Positions 24,428 through 33,978 of a DNA stretch of 64,000 bases are shown here, in pieces. Made by a program: the position numbers and the translations under genes. Position 1 is the stretch's first letter, and each line of letters opens with the position of its first letter. This DNA is from Babylonia areolata. Its lineage: Eukaryota > Mollusca > Gastropoda > Neogastropoda > Buccinidae. The notes under the pieces were generated by a model. That model saw nothing but the letters and a program-made list of their open reading frames with translations. It did not search any database and was not told the DNA's origin. The stretch is from positions 30,040,831-30,104,830 of the forward strand of contig NC_134888.1 in NCBI RefSeq assembly GCF_041734735.1, read 5' to 3'.

Positions 24428-25854
24428 TCCCTCCCTCCTTCCCTGAGTTACGTGATCTGACATGAAGGGACAAGAGGACGTCTCCCTCAGCTGTGTTGAA
24501 GGATTTCCACCTCCGCCTGCCGCTGACTGGGACACCTGTCCGTGTGGAGAACAGTGTGTGTCGTTCTGTCACGCCATGTCCGTGTGGAAAACAGTGTGAG
24601 AACAGTGTGTGTCGTTCTGTGACGTCATGTCCGTGTGGAGAACAGTGTGTGTCGTTCTGTTACGTCATGTCCGTGTGGAGAACAGTGTGTGTCGTTCTGT
24701 GACGTCATGTCTGTGTGGAGAACAATATGTGTCGTTCTGTGACGTCATGTCCGTGTGGAGAACAGTGTGTCGTTCTGTGACGTCATGTCCATGTGGAGAA
24801 CAGTGTGTGTCGTTCTGTGACGTCATGTCCGTGTGGAGAACAGTGTGTGTCGTTCTGTGACGTCATGTCCGTGTGGAGAACAGTGTGTGTCGTTCTGTGA
24901 CGTCATGTCCATGTGGAGAACAGTGTGTGTCGTTCTGTGACGTCATGTCCGTGAGGAGAACAGTTTTTGTCGTTCTGTGACGTCATGTCCGTCTGGAGAA
25001 CAGTGTTTGTCGTTCTTTGATAAAGGCCAGTCTGCAAAATGCCAACAACAATGGCCGACCCTGTCCTCAACCATCTATTCAAAGTGCAGAATTACAGGAG
25101 TCTCCTCTGCTGCACCCCCCTCCATGACCAGGTGGGGGTTCATCATGACGTTACATGCTCCCGTATAATCGAGAAACAAGACTTGCATGGTTTGTAATTG
25201 TGATCGCGTCGTGTTTTGTCAATGAATAGTGTGTCACAAGACCGAATGGTGTTAATGGCATTTACGTGTTGTGTCAATGAATAGTCTGTCACAGGACTGA
25301 CTGTTGTTAACGGCATTTTTCCTTTGTTTGCTGTCTCTCAGTCCATCCTTGCCCCCCACCCCCACCCACCCACCCACCCCTCTCTCTCTCTCTCCTTCTC
25401 TCTCTCTCTCTCTCTCTCCCTTTCTCTCTCTTGCTCTCACTCTCTGTCTTTCTCTGTCGCTTTGTATCTGTTTCAGATAACAATTGAAAGGATAGATACA
25501 CAAACATAAAAAAACAGAAATGGGGTTGATTAATTGGTTTATTGATTGAATGATTGATCGATTTATTCTTCAGATGTAACTGGACGCTGTCACGTAGAAT
25601 AACACTGTTAGTGAACAAACATGCAGAGCACAACAACGCAGACACAGTTCACAACAACACAACACAAAAACAAACAACTGGACATATGCCAATCACTTCA
25701 TCTATATAAACAACTGGACATTAATTTTGCTAATCACCTCACCGATGTAGACAACTGGACATTAATTTTGCTAATCACTTCACTGATGTAAACAACTGGG
25801 TATTTGTTGATCTCTTCACTGATGTACACTCTGCACACTGTCTGTATGTGTCAG
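24333..25854 (+). other. Intron 1 of the neuropeptide gene
   Basis: The intron runs from GTCAGT to TGTGTCAG and splits a codon in phase 2. It contains (TTG/GGT)n, (CT)n at 24373-24424, the 40-bp minisatellite at 24540-25015, CT-rich sequence at 25380-25460 and three diverged copies of a unit with acaactggacat (25675-25800). Confidence 0.75.
24540..25015 (+). repeat. 40-bp minisatellite with a CRE palindrome in nearly every unit
   Basis: About twelve copies of a 40-bp unit contain gtcgttctgtgacgtcatgt and ccgtgtggagaacag. Nine copies carry the perfect palindrome TGACGTCA; one has TTACGTCA. The array begins about 200 bp after exon 1 of the neuropeptide gene. Whether CREB/ATF proteins bind it is untested. 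Confidence 0.9.
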
Positions 25855-26965
25855 CCTGTCAGAAGCGGCGGCCAGAGGCATGCCAGAAGACTCCAGCAAG
25901 GCGGCAGCGACAGGGCCGACAGCGGGGAACAGAGAAAAGCGATCGTTTGACGAGCAGGCCGGCGGCGTGGGGGACAAGAGGGCGTGGCGCTACACACCTG
26001 CCTACTACCGCTTCTCCCAGAAACGGCCTTTCGGAGAGCTGGCTAGCGGGTTGGTCGGAAAGCGCTCCATGCATGGACCCGCAGCCCGTGGCAGCACAGG
26101 GAAACGGGCGCCGTTTGGAGAGGTGGCCAGCGGTCTGATCGGCAAGAGAGTCCATGACATCGCCAGGGGGCTGATTGGAAAACGGCCTTTCGATGACATC
26201 GCCAGTGGGATAGTGGGCAAGCGTTTCCATGAAATGTCTCGCGGACTGACTGGCCAGAGCTCTAATGAGGACAGTATAAACGGTAGAGGGAAGCGTCCTT
26301 TTGATGATATTGCCAGTGGACTTGTCGGTAAACGTCCTTTTGATGATATTGCCAGTGGACTTGTCGGCAAACGTCCTTTTGATGATATTGCTAGTGGACT
26401 TGTCGGCAAACGTCCTTTTGATGATATTGCCAGTGGACTTGTCGGCAAACGTCCTTTTGATGATATTGCTAGTGGACTTGTCGGCAAACGTCCTTTTGAT
26501 GATATTGCCAGTGGCTTGATTGGGAAACGGTTTCATGAAATCGCCAGTGGACCAATCGGCAAGAGGCCTTTTGATTCCATTGCCAGCGGTCTCGTTGGGA
26601 AACGACAGTTCGACGAATTGGCCAGTGGCCTGGTTGGAAAACGACAGTTCGACGAATTGGCCAGTGGCCTGGTTGGAAAACGACAATTCGACGAATTGGC
26701 CAGTGGCCTGGTTGGAAAACGACAATTCGACGAATTGGCCAGTGGCCTGGTTGGAAAACGACAGTTCGACGAACTGGCCAGTGGCCTGGTTGGAAAACGA
26801 CAGTTCGACGAACTGGCCAGTGGCTTAGTTGGAAAACGACAGTTCGACGAATTGGCCAGCGGCCTGGTTGGAAAGCGACCTTTCGACGAACTGGCCAGTG
26901 GGCTTGTGGGCAAGCGACAGATGGTCAGCGCTTCTAGTGAAGTGACGGACACAGAGCACGTGTGA
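25855..26965 (+). CDS. LASGLVamide-type neuropeptide precursor, exon 2 (peptide repeats)
   Basis: This exon encodes most of a 387-residue prohormone. After the acceptor TGTGTCAG it reads LSEAAARGMPEDSS, then peptides separated by KR. Twenty end in G-KR and would yield C-terminally amidated ASGLV-type peptides: QFDELASGLV x7, PFDDIASGLV x5, and single PFGELASGLV, APFGEVASGLI, VHDIARGLI, PFDDIASGIV, PFDDIASGLI, FHEIASGPI, PFDSIASGLV and PFDELASGLV. Linker peptides include SFDEQAGGVGD and AWRYTPAYYRFSQ. Gln-initial copies could form pyroglutamate. KR would be cut by prohormone convertases and Gly used for amidation. I recall LASGLVamides from molluscan neuropeptide surveys; receptor and function are not known to me. 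It ends at TGA 26963-26965. Confidence 0.92.
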
Positions 26966-27085
26966 AGTGACACAGAGCACGTGTGAAGTGACGGACAGAG
27001 AGCACGTGACACAGACCACGTGTGAAGTAACACAGAGCACGTGTGAAGTGACGGACACAGAGCATGTGACACAGAGCACGTGTGA
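26941..27085 (+). repeat. Short tandem repeat at the neuropeptide stop and 3' UTR
   Basis: Units of gaagtgac, ggacacagagcacgtg and tgac repeat about six times. The first unit is translated (EVTDTEHV) and the rest follow the stop, so the natural C-terminus sits inside a minisatellite. Confidence 0.85.
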
Positions 27086-27089
27086 GCTT

Positions 27090-28010
27090 TGCTGTGATTG
27101 ATGAAGATGGGAAAGGGAACCCTTGCACTCTGGTTACAGCGTGCTGTGCCCAAGGCCGTGCCCCATGTTTTTTTTTTCTGGCCATTTTCTTTGTTTTGCT
27201 GTTCCCAGTTTATCTCTGTGGATTGTCCTGTGAACCCAGCCTGCACTGGTCACGTCACTTCCTGATTTTCTCTGCTGGCTTCTTTTATTCGCTCTTTTTT
27301 CTCTGTTCTCACATATACATAGATCTATATGGAGAGAGAGAAAGAGAGAGAGAGTCTATGGGGAGAGTATTTGAAGAGATGCTCAATTGCTATCTGTCTG
27401 TGAAACTATAAGCAGACTGACTGTGATATCTGTGTGTATTCAGGCGGCATCTTCCCCTTGACAGCTGTCAGACACTGGTTAGTCAGCAGGTCAGCTCCAG
27501 TACAGTCCACAATGATCACTGCCAAGGGCTCCAATAATATGTATTTATTCATTAATTTATTCCTTCATCTATTCATATATTCATTGCGGAAAAAAAAAAA
27601 CATCATAAAAGTTTTAAGGGAAATGGTCTGAGATGCAAAATGCCAGTTCATGTGTTGTTGTTGTTGTAGTTTTTTGTGGGGGGTATGGGGGAGGGGGGTC
27701 TATATCTGAAAAGTTATTACCTGCATTCATTTATTTCTGCCTTTTTTTTCAAGTCTATGGTTGACGTGATGTCCTGATGTGAAGCGGTGTCTGTTTTCCA
27801 TCAGGAAGTAGATGTACAAGACAGGTGGGACCAAAAGTTCTTGATTTTTTTTCTTCTGAATCTAACTCGCTTAAAAATTGTTCGAATCAATGAACAGGAA
27901 AGACTTACTATTGCAATACACTTTGAAACGACCCCAAAACAACGCATGGACGAACAAGAGCATGGAGATCAACAGAATGAAGAAAAGACGAAATGAATCA
28001 ACGGTTACAC
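27090..28010. other. Probable 3' flank of the neuropeptide gene; no further gene
   Basis: Unique AT-rich sequence with GA-rich (27332-27353), A-run and T-run tracts. No AATAAA was found close to the stop, so the 3' end of the transcript cannot be placed. Confidence 0.4.
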
Positions 28011-28012
28011 CA

Positions 28013-28192
28013 ACATGATGCTGATGATGATATGGATATTTATTCTGCACCCGTCCTCGGTCGGAGACCAAGAACTAAGTGCTTTACAAACGCGGAGTCA
28101 TTATTTTGCACAAGAGGCTGCCTATCTGGGTAGAGCCGATTGGCAGCTGCCATTTGGCGCTCATCATTCGTTTCCTGTGTCAACAGTCAGGT

Positions 28193-28234
<42 letters not shown>

Positions 28235-28410
28235 GGAGGGGGGTGCGGGGGGTGGGGGTGGGGGGCATGTAACATTTTATGTGTATGACCCTTTTTCTGT
28301 TTTCTTTTTCTTTTTTGATGGGGGCGTGGAGGGGATGGGGTATTTACCCAGCCTTGTAGGCAGCCATACTCCGTTTTCGTGTGTGTACATGCTCGGTCAG
28401 ACATTTTAAT
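28013..28410 (-). mobile_element. SINE, same family as 51060, lacking its tRNA head
   Basis: Read on the minus strand it contains cggagtatggctgcctaca, a (GT)n expansion (plus strand CA at 28195-28231), then ctacccagataggcagcc, gcaaaataatgactc, gtttgtaaagcactta and a tail ending tatccatatcatcatcagc. These match 51300-51573 in order. The 5' tRNA-related part is missing, as expected for 5' truncation. No coding capacity. Confidence 0.8.
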
Positions 28411-28930
28411 GAAGAACTTGGCCTTTCCCACAATATGATATGGTTCTGTCTTTATACCCTTAAAAGAACAAGGTAATTGCTTGCGGCTGACATTCTAACT
28501 GTTCTCTTTTGAGAATGAGCACTACCCTATGACATTCAGTTTCATCTGTTCTGCGCGTTGGCGTTTTCTCCGTTTTGTGTTTTGTTGTAGATCGTGATGC
28601 CGCGCTCAACAAGATGTAGGATGTTCCATGTTTTCATTTGCTTCAGCAACGTAAAAACATCATTGTCCATTGTCATGATATATATGACATGCATATATAT
28701 ATTCCAGAAATCGATAATTTGTGTACTCATTATACTCATTATGGACATGTTCAGTTTTCTTTTGAACATTTCATTTTAAAAAGCATGTGCTTCTTTGGAT
28801 TAATCTGTTTCTTCTTGTAATTCTTCTTTTTGTTGCACGGTAACCCCCTCAGCCTTGCAGACTATGTCATTCTTCTTCTCCTCCTTCTCCTTCTTCTTCT
28901 ACACACTACCTATGACAGACCTACTGACAT
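28410..28930. other. Unique AT-rich sequence, nothing recognised
   Basis: Short open frames only, with a CTT-rich run near 28872-28903. No domain, RNA or repeat beyond this. Confidence 0.4.
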
Positions 28931-28931
28931 C

Positions 28932-29126
28932 ATGGCAGTGATAAAGGCCTCCTTATACCAGTCTCAGAATGTTCGTTTATCAGTAGATGTTAATTGCCGT
29001 GTTGCCTGTTCACGTGCATTCAGTTCAGCATGGAAGTGATAAAATCCTTGTTGTACCAGTCCCAGAATGTTCCTTTATCAGTAGATGTCAATTACCGTGT
29101 TGCCTGTTCACGTGCATTCAGTGCAG
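28932..29126. repeat. Tandem duplication, about 95 bp, 2 copies
   Basis: Two copies share tttatcagtagatgt, cgtgttgcctgttcacgtgc and attcagt, with modest divergence. No coding interpretation holds in both copies. Confidence 0.85.
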
Positions 29127-29209
29127 ACGCTGTAACCAGGATGCAGTCGTTCCATTTTTTGTGGTCCACGTCACATGAAGGAAATAAACTATGAAGAAAG
29201 CACTCTGGG

Positions 29210-29211
29210 AG

Positions 29212-29252
<41 letters not shown>

Positions 29253-29429
29253 CGTATGTGCTTGTGTGTGAATGCATGTTTGTGTATGTGTGTGATTGTA
29301 TGTGTGTGAATGATTATGTGTGTGTGTGTGTGCGTGTGTGTGTGTGTGTGTGTGTTTGAGTGTATATGTGTGAATGCATGTGTGTGTGTGTGTGTGTGTG
29401 TGTGAATGTATTTATGTGCATGTGTGTGA

Positions 29430-29467
<38 letters not shown>

Positions 29468-29610
29468 CAGTCTGTGTGTCTGTGCGTCTGTGTGTGTCTG
29501 TGTTTTGCGTATATGTATCGAGTCAAATCAAGAGTATTTTATGAGATATCACATATTAGCTTCAGGAAAAAAAATACAGTGATATCCAAATCAAAGCATA
29601 TGCACGCACG

Positions 29611-29666
<56 letters not shown>

Positions 29667-29735
29667 CACACACACACTAACACACACTAACACACACAAA
29701 CACGCGCGCAAGCACAAACACACACGCACACACAG
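29210..29735. repeat. GT and CA microsatellite cluster
   Basis: (GT)n-rich sequence at 29213-29500 is followed by (CA)n at 29617-29735, with a 100-bp unique spacer. The two tracts are in opposite orientation on the same strand and could form a long imperfect stem. Confidence 0.9.
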
Positions 29736-29759
29736 TGGAGTGAAGTGATAATATCAATG

Positions 29760-30985
29760 TCATTTCACTCCACTGTTCGTGGTCATTGATATTGTCACTT
29801 CACAGTTCATTGTTATTGTCACTTAACTGTTCATTGTTATTGTCACTTCACTGTGCATTGTTATTGTCACTTCAATGTTCATTATTATTGTCACTTCATT
29901 GTTGTTGGCACTTCAATGTTCATTGTTATTGTCACTTCATTGTTGTCGTCACTTCAATGTTCATTGTTATTGTCACTTCACTTCATTGTTATTGTCACTT
30001 CAATGTTAATTGTTATTGTCACTTCAATGTTCATTGTTATTGTCACTTCGCTTCATTGTTATTGTCACTTCAATATTCATTGTTATTGTCACTTCACTTC
30101 ATTGTTATTGTCACTTCAATGTTTATTGTTATTGTCACTTCACTTCATTGTTATTGTCACTTCAATGTTTATTGTTATTGTCACTTCACTTCATTGTTAT
30201 TGTCACTTCAATGTTTATTGTTATTGTCACTTCAATGTTCATTGTTATTGTCACTTCACTTCATTGTTATTGTCACTTCAATGTTTATTTTTTATTGTCA
30301 CTGCTCTGTTCATTGTTATTATCACTTCAATGTTTATTTTTATTGTCACTTCAATGTTCATTGTTATTGTCACTTCACTTCACTGTTATTGTCACTTCAA
30401 TGTTCATTGTTATTGTCACTTCACTGTTCATTGTTATTGTCACTTCAATGTTCATTACTATTGTCACTTCAATATTTATTGTTATTGTCACTTCCATGTT
30501 CATTATTATTGTCACTTCACTTCACTGTTATTGTCACTTCAATGTTTATTGTTATTGTCACTTCTCTGTTCATTGTTATTGTCACTTCACTGTTCATTGT
30601 TATTGTCACTTCAATGTTCATTACTATTGTCACTTCAATATTTATTGTTATTGTCACTTCAATGTTCATTATTATTGTCACTTCACTTCACTGTTATTGT
30701 CACTTCAATGTTTATTGTTATTGTCACTTCTCTGTTCACTGTTATTGTCACTTCAATGTTCATTACTATTGTCACTTCAATGTTCATTGTTATTGTCACT
30801 TCAATGTTCATTACTATTGTCACTTCAATATTCATTGTTATTGTCACTTCAATGTTCATTACTATTGTCACTTCAATGTTCATTGTTATTGTCAGTTCAA
30901 TGTTCATTACTATTGTCATTTCAATATTCATTGTTATTGTCACTTCAATGTTCATTACTATTGTCACTTCAATGTTCATTGTTTA
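29760..30985. repeat. Minisatellite, 24 bp, about 50 copies
   Basis: Units of ttcattgttattgtcacttc plus aatg, with an inserted cttca variant and a higher-order arrangement near 30360-30700 (two blocks of about 220 bp repeat almost exactly). Open frames of up to 440 codons are artefacts of stop-free units. Confidence 0.95.
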
Positions 30986-30999
30986 ATCACTGTTCATAG

Positions 31000-31630
31000 T
31001 TATTTCACTGTTCATAACTATTGTTGCATCACTCCACTGTTGACTGTTACTGGTGTTTCTCTTCACAGGACTTTACTGGGTGTGAGCTGTTCCATATGCG
31101 CCACGTGACGATGTTGGAGGGAAGGCAGCGACACTAAACAAAAGCGAAACCAATCACAGCAAATGCTTCCCACAGAGGCCTTGCCATAAAGGGACCTTGC
31201 ACTGGACAATAAATGATACCTTTCCTCACAGTTGGGCAAAGAAAGAAAGAATGAAAAAGAACAGAATTTAAAAAATCGATACTCCTCTTCCTCAGGGAAA
31301 GAAAACTGAAAGAAAAAAAAAGTTTTTGAACGCAATTTCTCGAAGAAAATAAGATTTCTTGATGACCCTCTTCTTTTTTTCTTCTTTTTCTTCTCTCTTT
31401 TTTTTATATTTTTTTATCATGTACCACAATTGATTGATGCCCCTAAGTTGTCACGGACATTTTGCTACAGACCAGGGAAATGCATTGCACACTGCTGTCT
31501 CCGTTTATCCCCTGCCTCCGTACAGGAAACAGGGGAGCTGTCAACACAATGTCATCGACACAGAATTAAGGAGACGTACATCCAATGCCACAGACAGGAA
31601 GAAAATCAACGTGATTGCGCTTCTGAAATA
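31000..31630. other. Unique sequence with an isolated acceptor-like site
   Basis: A good acceptor-like string (tttctcttcacag near 31055-31068) precedes only about 13 codons before a stop, and no partner exon was found. An AATAAA occurs near 31208. Insufficient to call a gene. Confidence 0.35.
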
Positions 31631-31636
31631 GGTGGT

Positions 31637-31659
31637 GTCTTCTTCTTCTTCTCATCCTT

Positions 31660-31694
<35 letters not shown>

Positions 31695-31853
31695 TTCTCA
31701 TCCTTTCTTCTTCTTCTTCTTCTTCTTCTTCTTCTTCTTCTTCTTCTTCTTCTTCTTCGTCTTCTCATCCTTTCTTCTTCTTCTTCTTTTTTTTCTTCTT
31801 CTTCTTCTTCGTCTTTTCATCCTTTCTTCTTCTTCTTCTTTTTCTCATCCTTT
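31637..31853. repeat. (TTC)n trinucleotide array with catcc interruptions
   Basis: About 215 bp of TTC/CTT repeat interrupted by tctcatcctttc at roughly regular spacing. A long homopurine-homopyrimidine run of this kind can adopt triplex structure (inference). Confidence 0.92.
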
Positions 31854-31869
31854 TCGTGGATTGTGGACT

Positions 31870-32030
31870 GCAATTCCAAAGTTCATTCAGAAGCTTTCAC
31901 CTTTCAGACAGATTATACCCAGCCATCGAAGCAGCCACACTTTGGTTTCTGGTCGCAGTATGCATGTTTCCACAGTTTGTCGAATGCTGGCAATCATCTC
32001 GGGTTCTTTAACGTGTGTCTGTCCTGCAAT
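31870..32030 (-). mobile_element. Possible SINE core remnant
   Basis: It contains gggttctttaacgtg, resembling the core segment gggttcttttacgtgcgct of the SINE at 45490-45882 in the same orientation, plus catttggtttctggtcg-like flank. No head or tail was found. Weak. Confidence 0.3.
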
Positions 32031-32049
32031 GACAGGAGTGTTCCTGTGC

Positions 32050-32160
32050 TGACTTGAAACTGGAAACCCCAGTTTTCACCTGGAAACAATGAAAAACACC
32101 TCAGTTTTCACCTAGTGACAATGGAAAACTTCCTAGTTTTCACCTGGGGACAATAGAAAA

Positions 32161-32165
<5 letters not shown>
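32050..32165. repeat. Short tandem repeat, about 37 bp, 3 copies
   Basis: Copies contain gttttcacctgg and gacaatggaaaac, followed by a (CT)n tract at 32164-32197. Confidence 0.75.
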
Positions 32166-32197
<32 letters not shown>

Positions 32198-32384
32198 GCA
32201 CATTCACCCACTCCCCTCTCTTTGTCGCTAAATACAGAGTAGTGGAAGGATCGTTGATAGTTCCTGACCCCCTCACCACCCTCCCCCATCTGCCACCCAT
32301 CGTCTGTCACAAGGGTGTGTTTGACAAGTCAGAGCGGACCACATGCTCGCTCCCACCCCTCTGGGCGCAATGTTGGCACACTGC

Positions 32385-32451
32385 TTCCCCTGCATTTGGC
32401 CGTGTCCGGCTCTCTTCACAACGTGACCATCACCACCCCCGTATCTCTCCG

Positions 32452-32499
<48 letters not shown>

Positions 32500-32760
32500 C
32501 CTGCACGTGGCCTTGTCTGGCTCTTCACACAACATGACCAACACCCCCACCCCCCATCCCCCGCATCTCCGCCCCCCCCCCCGGCCGCTCCTCCCCCACG
32601 CCCCCACACACCCTGCACGTGGCCTTGTCTAGCTTACTACACAACATGACCAACACCACCCCCGTATCTTCCCCCCCCCCCCCGCGCGCCCCCCCCCTCC
32701 TCCCCCCCCCCCCCCCCCCCCACACACACCCTGCATTTGGCCTTGTCTGGTTCTCTGCAC
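32385..32760. repeat. About 105-bp repeat with long poly-C segments, 4 copies
   Basis: Units share ctgcacgtggccttgtct, cacaacatgaccaacacc, a poly-C run (for example 32452-32485 and 32697-32720) and cacacaccctgca. Copy lengths vary with the C-run. Confidence 0.85.
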
Positions 32761-32764
32761 ATGA

Positions 32765-33978
32765 TACCCCCTCAACTCACCTCACCTCCACCCTTTCCCC
32801 AATACCCCCACACCTCACCCCCACCCTCTCTCCAATACCCCCTCACCTCACCTCACCTCCATCCTCTCCCCAATACCCCCACACCTCACTTCACCTCCAC
32901 CCTCTCTCCAATACCTCCACACCTCACCTCACCTCCACCCTTTACCCAATCTAAGCGCGTTGGGTTACGCTGCTGGTCAGGTATCTGCTTGGCAGATGTG
33001 GTGTAGCGTATATGGATTTGTCCGAACGCAGTGACGCCTCCTTGAGCTGCTGAAACTGAAACTGAAACTTTCCCCAATACCCCCACACCTCACCTCCACC
33101 CTCTCTCCAATACCCCCACACCTCACCTCACTTCCACCCTCTCTCCAATACCCCCACACCTCACCTCCACCCTCTCCCCAATACCTCCACACCTCACCTC
33201 ACCTCCACCCTCTCCCCAATACCCCCACACCTCACCTCACTTCCACCCTCTCTCCAATACCCCCACACCTCACCTCACCTCCACCCTCTCCCCAATACCC
33301 CCACACCTCACCTCACCTCCACCCTCTCTCCAATGCCCCCACACCTCACCTCACCTCCACCCTCTCTCCAATGCCCCCACACCTCACCTCCACCCTCTCC
33401 CCAATACCCCCACACCTCACCTCCACCCTCTCTCCAATACCCCCACACCTCACCTCACCTCCACCCTCTCCCCAATACCTCCACACCTCACCTCACCTCC
33501 ACCCTCTCCCCAATACCTCCACACCTCACCTCACCTCCACCCTCTCCCCAATACCCCCACACCTCACCTCACTTCCACCCTCTCCCCAATACCCCCACAC
33601 CTCACCTCACCTCCACCCTCTCCCCAATACCCCCTCACCTCACCTCACCTCCACCCTCTCTCCAATACCTCCACACCACACCTCACCTCCACCCTCTCCC
33701 CAATACCCTCACACCTCACCTCACCTCCACCCTCTCTCCAATACCCCCACACCTCACCTCCACCCTCTCCCCAATACCCCCACACCTCACCTCCACCCTC
33801 TCCCCCAACACCCCCACACCTCACCTCCACCCTCTCCCCAATATCCCCTCACCTCACCTCACCTCCACCCTCTCTCCAATACCCCCACACCTCACCTCCA
33901 CCCTCTCCCCAATACCCCCACACCTCACCTCCACCCTCTCCCCCAATACCCCCACACCTCACCTCCACCCTCTCCCCA
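32765..33978. repeat. Minisatellite, about 31-37 bp, about 35 copies, interrupted by a SINE
   Basis: Units of cacctcacctccaccctctc and cccaatacccc with a variable extra cacct. The array is split by a SINE fragment at 32951-33069 and stops abruptly at a LINE at 33979. Confidence 0.95.
32951..33069 (+). mobile_element. SINE 3' fragment inserted in the minisatellite
   Basis: It contains taagcgcgttgggttacgct, ctgcttggcagatgtggtg, tagcgtatatggatttgtcc and a 3' tail of repeated gaaact. The same sequence in reverse is at 44349-44471. Minisatellite units resume on both sides. The gaaact-repeat tail resembles one I recall from molluscan SINEs. Confidence 0.82.

Noticed and set aside
25859-26725. 288-codon minus-strand frame with ATGNIIKRTFADKS repeats containing KR
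   Set aside because: The antisense of a 39-bp repeat will also be open and can mimic dibasic sites. There is no amidation glycine pattern, and the sense strand has leader, splice phase and canonical GKR sites.
29786-31108. 440-, 377- and 329-codon frames (Leu/Ser/Ile/Val)
   Set aside because: Three simultaneous plus-strand frames through a 24-bp minisatellite; stop-free units explain all of them.
31055-31110. Terminal exon after a good acceptor (tttctcttcacag)
   Set aside because: The frame closes after about 13 codons and no matching donor exon could be found upstream through the minisatellite.
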